From: Viscum album
Taxonomy: Eukaryota > Streptophyta > Magnoliopsida > Santalales > Viscaceae
Length of the DNA: 64,000 nt
NCBI GenBank assembly: GCA_963277665.1
Contig: OY728152.1
Coordinates: forward strand, 1,182,354,357-1,182,418,356
Direction of reading: 5' to 3'
Shown here: piece after piece, positions 60,175 through 64,000 of the stretch
Layout: each line of letters starts with the position of its first letter
Position numbering within the stretch: the stretch's first letter is position 1
Position numbers and translations under genes: made by a program
Notes under the pieces: model-generated
Seen by the model: the letters and a program-made list of their open reading frames with translations, nothing else
The model's database searches: none
Told to the model about the DNA's origin: nothing

Positions 60175-62265
60175 AACATAACTCACCCTAAATATATAAA
60201 ATGTCTTAGAGATTTTACCGAATGAACCCATCCTGATAAAACTAACTGGAACTACCCCAGTCTCAAGGGTACTTGTCAACTACCACAAGGGGGCTCCCCA
60301 CCTTAGGAGTAGTCCACCCTTGTCTCATCACAACCATAAATAAATGAAAAAAACTACTCTATTAAAAATAATATTACTAGAATTTCCTAAAATGACACAT
60401 CATCACTCCTTCACCCCATAATGTTATCCTCTCTCATAATTTACACCCATCCAATTCCCTCCCCATAACGGTACCTGCCTCATGACTATGTCACACACTA
60501 CACCAATAATGTCTCACATCTCATTAGACGCTGAAATAAGTCCTGGTGCCTTGCTATTCAATCATGTTCTCCACACCAAAGATGTATAAATTCCATGTAA
60601 ATCAATTAACTACACATATTCAATGCCCATATACCAATGAATCTCATGTAATAATATATCAGAAGATGCTCAAATACATTTTGGTTCCCTATAGCCCATT
60701 CATATATGTGTGTATATATATATATCACACCTAAGAAGATGCCAACAAAATAAATATCATTTGGTTAGTCCATACATATAGTCCATGAACCTAGTTCACC
60801 CCGAAATAATATGAAATAATAGTCTATGCTGAGAAAGTTATAAGAAAATGGCTATTCCCATGGCGTACCTCTGATCGTTGCTGGCACACTGGCTTATTCC
60901 TCATGTATAAGCTCTATAACGTGTGCCAGGCCTGAAGCCGGACTAGCTGAAGCACGATCTCCCTATGATACTACCCTATGTAGTATCCCCTAACCCCATA
61001 GTTGAGTCTCGGCATTTTTTCCATGACCACTTCATGCAGCTGAAGAAGGGCTACCTTCATTTAGTACATATCCCAATCCACCAATAGAACCCTTAGTCTA
61101 ATATAGACCCTTACCACCATCTATTCTGAAAGGCTTCCCGTGTATCCTATTGAGATGCATGACCATCCACACGTTCAGTACTCCTTTGGAGGATTCTCAT
61201 ACATACTACATACATGTATTGACTATACAGATTGAACTAAAATCACTAAAGACCCAGTACTAAGTGTTTTAGCTAAGTCCATGGCCTAACATCCTTACTG
61301 AAACTCATACCAACCACACTTCCTTCCATGTAAAACATCAACACTGAAAATAACTTAATCCACTTCCCAACATGATTAGGACATGTCCACCATGTTTCCA
61401 TTATCTATGATCATCTAGATCACCACTTATAAGAATGATTCCAACATAAAATTTTTTACCTACAAATGAATGTTGTGTTGTAAACCATCCTTGAAGAGCC
61501 TCACCCTCAAGGTGTAATTACTCAACATTCTTGGTGTAGACAGATAAAATTATGTGAAAGATATAATATATTCCATGATGGACATGACGCCCTTCTAAAA
61601 TATCATGAAGACTAGATCTCTTTCTCCACTCAATGACATAAGTAAAAATTTATCGAAGAACCTAGCCTCAAAAGCTTACCAATACAATCCATCATGTCTT
61701 TCTGCTTTCACCGGCACATACCACCCATGATTTTTTAGTCCTCTGAGAATATTGTTTGTAGTTTCTCCCTATTCAATAGAGACATCAATAGCTGCTAAAA
61801 AATCAATTTCATTAACTCGATCAATTATCAGCCTCCTATGGACAACCCTCACCCTGGAAACGTGATTGGTTCTTTGACTGGAACTCTTGAGTTTAATATG
61901 TCATGGATGGATCTGCATCCGGATCACTCTTTTTGATCCCCTAAATCACACATAGTAGGGTTTCTATGAGCTTCTCAACAAGCAATGACCGAAAATGTTG
62001 TATGATCAGTTGGATGCCCCACCTACACTAGAATAGGAAGGCTTACCCTTACCCTATTCCAAAACATGAGCCAATACGTGCACTCCTAAACCCTCCGTGG
62101 TATTATCCTCTTCATTCTCCCACGACACTATTCTATCACCCTCCTGACTCTCATTTTGATCCATCTAGAAGGAATACCACTCAATAACAAACATCATCAA
62201 ACTGCCTATATATAATTTATATATAAAACATTGATAAGGAAAGCAGTAATAGGAATAAAATCCTC
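60175..62265 (-). other. Short interior of the minus-strand element; no recognised protein
   Basis: Only about 2.1 kb between the purine tract and a possible primer site. I find no RT, integrase or protease motif on the minus strand. A minus-strand ATG at 62164 opens MDQNESQEGDRIVSWENEED, an acidic start of about 36 codons. It could be the beginning of a gag-like or other protein, and shifted frames further on are partly open but not recognisable. The size resembles the giant-LTR element, so this may be another non-autonomous element. Confidence 0.4.
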
Positions 62266-62283
62266 ACCTGGTGATCAATATCA
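62266..62283 (-). other. Possible decayed primer-binding site
   Basis: On the minus strand TGATATTGATCACCAGGT resembles TGGTATCAGAGCCAGGT (initiator-Met type) if one extra base is allowed. Weak by itself; its position between the LTR-like repeat and the interior supports it. Confidence 0.3.
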
Positions 62284-62285
62284 CC

Positions 62286-64000
62286 CCAAGTAATATTACC
62301 TTCATTCTCTTATAGGATTTGGTCTAATTTCACATATCAAGTGAAATTAATTTCACTGGAACATGCATGTGGTCATTACACCTCACATAAAAAATTTATC
62401 ACATGTGCATATGTATATTTAAAACAACCTACTGTGTTCCTAATAAAAGGATGAACCAAGCATACAAACCACACTTCACTGTTCTAGTACCGAGTTACAA
62501 ATCAACATCCTCATCATACCAGACCAAGGAGAAAAAGTCATAACAAATAAAAATTCCCATATCATATGTAAAAATAATGGTGAAAATCACATAAATTATA
62601 AAATAAAAAATACAAAACAACATTACTACCCCTAGAAACTGAGTTCATCCCTCATATATTGGGCGGTAGTCACCCCATCATCAGCTATTAATCATGTTTT
62701 AACATCACCTAGTCTCCAATATACCATAGAACACATTGTATTACATATATAAATTATTCAAAGATAAATTGATCCCAATAGTATCTAGTCTCACATTTAA
62801 AATAATCCTAGTAAAAGACTATCCCAATTCCACTAGAAGCATTCCCAACCCGATTATCCACCCAAAAAATGACATCAAGAAGGGTTCCACAAGCCTTAGG
62901 TGCACCTCCAAAAACACCAGATGATTTTGAGTAGTAGTGGGGGTGTAATGAGGGTAAAATTGGGTTGATATAGTTTCACGGAGATGACATAATAATGGTC
63001 TGAGAATATATAAAAGTTTGGGGAAGAGAAGACTCAGAAGGTTCAATCCAGACCTACCGATGATGAAAGAACATTCAATATCAAGAAATACAATAAGAAT
63101 AATTAAAAATAGAAAAAAATGAAATAAATAATTAGCCATCAGAACACCTATAGAAACTAAAACAAAGCATGATTATAATATATTCCATACAGTGAAATAT
63201 CCAAATGGGGTTTCTAATTAGTAACCACAATAGCTACATATATATAAATAATGTTGATGAAAATAGGGGAAAATAGAAATTATAGTTGAGGATGGAACCT
63301 CACTGTCCTCTAAAATCCATCCATGCCCAATAAATTAGGATTAAACTATCTAGCCCAATCCCTTACATGAATAAAAGTTCATATAGGTTACTTGCATCCT
63401 AAAGGGACTATGTTTGGTTAGAGAATGTGTCTCTTTAGGGTACCACCAACGTGGGCATACCCAACTTTTTTTGCAATGATTTCTAATATAATAAATAAAA
63501 AGTGAGTGCATTTGTATAGTAAACACATACTTTCATGGTTCACAAAAAAAACTAGGAAGTCGTCACCTATAGTATCCAACACTAAAATCACTGAATAAGA
63601 TATGATACATGTCCATGGATAAAGGTATCCATTGATGTAAAACAGGCTAGGTGAACCCTCAAGTTAGACCTCTAAATAAGTAACCCAAAACATCATTCCA
63701 GTAGACACAACATGTCCCAAATAAAATCATAGACATTCTGAAGGCGTGCCCAATAAAATAGAACATTGTTGCCTTAGAACCCTGCTCAAAGGCAGCCTTC
63801 ACTTCGATATCCAACAAATCAAGAAACAACAATATCTTCCCTTAAATAAAAGTCACATTCGGCTAGTCGCACAATGTTCCGAGGAACAATGGTCACCATC
63901 CTACCAAAATAGTTTATGCCCAATAATCCCAATACAATGAGCTTCAACACCTTGGTGATATCCTCATCATTATCAACTGAAGGGACCTCACCTTCATTGA
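62286..64000 (-). repeat. 5' LTR of the minus-strand element (runs off the window)
   Basis: Diverged direct repeat of 57260-58250 over about 62800-63740, same order and orientation, with many indels. The portion 62286-62800 has no clear partner on the left, either because that part of the left LTR is lost or because the boundary is nearer 62800. Confidence 0.5.

Noticed and set aside
1..64000. CRISPR arrays, rRNA or tRNA genes, bacterial-type operons
   Set aside because: No regularly spaced identical repeats, no rRNA or cloverleaf-like sequence; all tRNA-like stretches seen are short primer-binding sites of retrotransposons.

Overview
This is nuclear DNA of a seed plant with a repeat-rich, probably large genome. 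The evidence is very high A+T, wall-to-wall decayed LTR retrotransposons of plant-specific lineages (Tekay/Del chromovirus, Athila-type Ty3/gypsy, Ty1/copia), a CACTA transposon with the plant CACTACAAAA terminus, and gene fragments resembling plant F-box and chaperonin genes. I see no intact host gene, rRNA, tRNA or CRISPR array. Every coding remnant carries stops or frameshifts, many of them explicable as C-to-T (or G-to-A) change as expected in methylated DNA. The species cannot be named from the sequence.

Layout. (1) 1-11569: an LTR element on the + strand with very long LTRs (5' LTR 1-4651, cut by the window edge; 3' LTR 6794-11569, 4.8 kb) and an internal region of only 2.1 kb. It has no recognisable gag-pol core; instead an F-box-protein-like gene remnant lies where gag should begin. 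(2) 11570-15527 and 25831-30762: older minus-strand retrotransposon material. This is a chromovirus 3' LTR plus integrase/chromodomain joined to Athila-type RNase H and RT; the rest of the Athila-type element (RT start, protease, gag, tRNA-Asp-type primer site, LTR) continues after an interruption. (3) 15528-25830: the interrupting element, a complete but dead Tekay/Del chromovirus (LTR, gag, PR, RT, RNase H, INT, chromodomain, LTR) inserted inside the older RT gene. The old reading frame lines up across the insertion. (4) 30763-35403: A+T-rich DNA in which I recognise nothing. (5) 35404-about 44770: a Ty1/copia element on the + strand with integrase and RT/RNase H remnants, followed to 50394 by decayed LTR-like pieces. 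(6) 50395-57139: a CACTA DNA transposon with 3-bp target duplication ATC, carrying an apparently intronless fragment of a CCT3 (TCP-1 gamma) chaperonin gene. (7) 57140-64000: a minus-strand LTR element whose diverged LTRs form a direct repeat on either side of a poorly readable 2.1 kb interior.

How the parts relate. The long-LTR F-box element and the Tekay element share primer-binding site, leader sequence, polypurine tract and several LTR blocks. The simplest reading is that the former is a non-autonomous derivative mobilised by proteins of the latter's family. The window thus contains two separate cases of host gene sequence carried by transposons of different classes: an F-box gene in an LTR element and CCT3 in a CACTA element.
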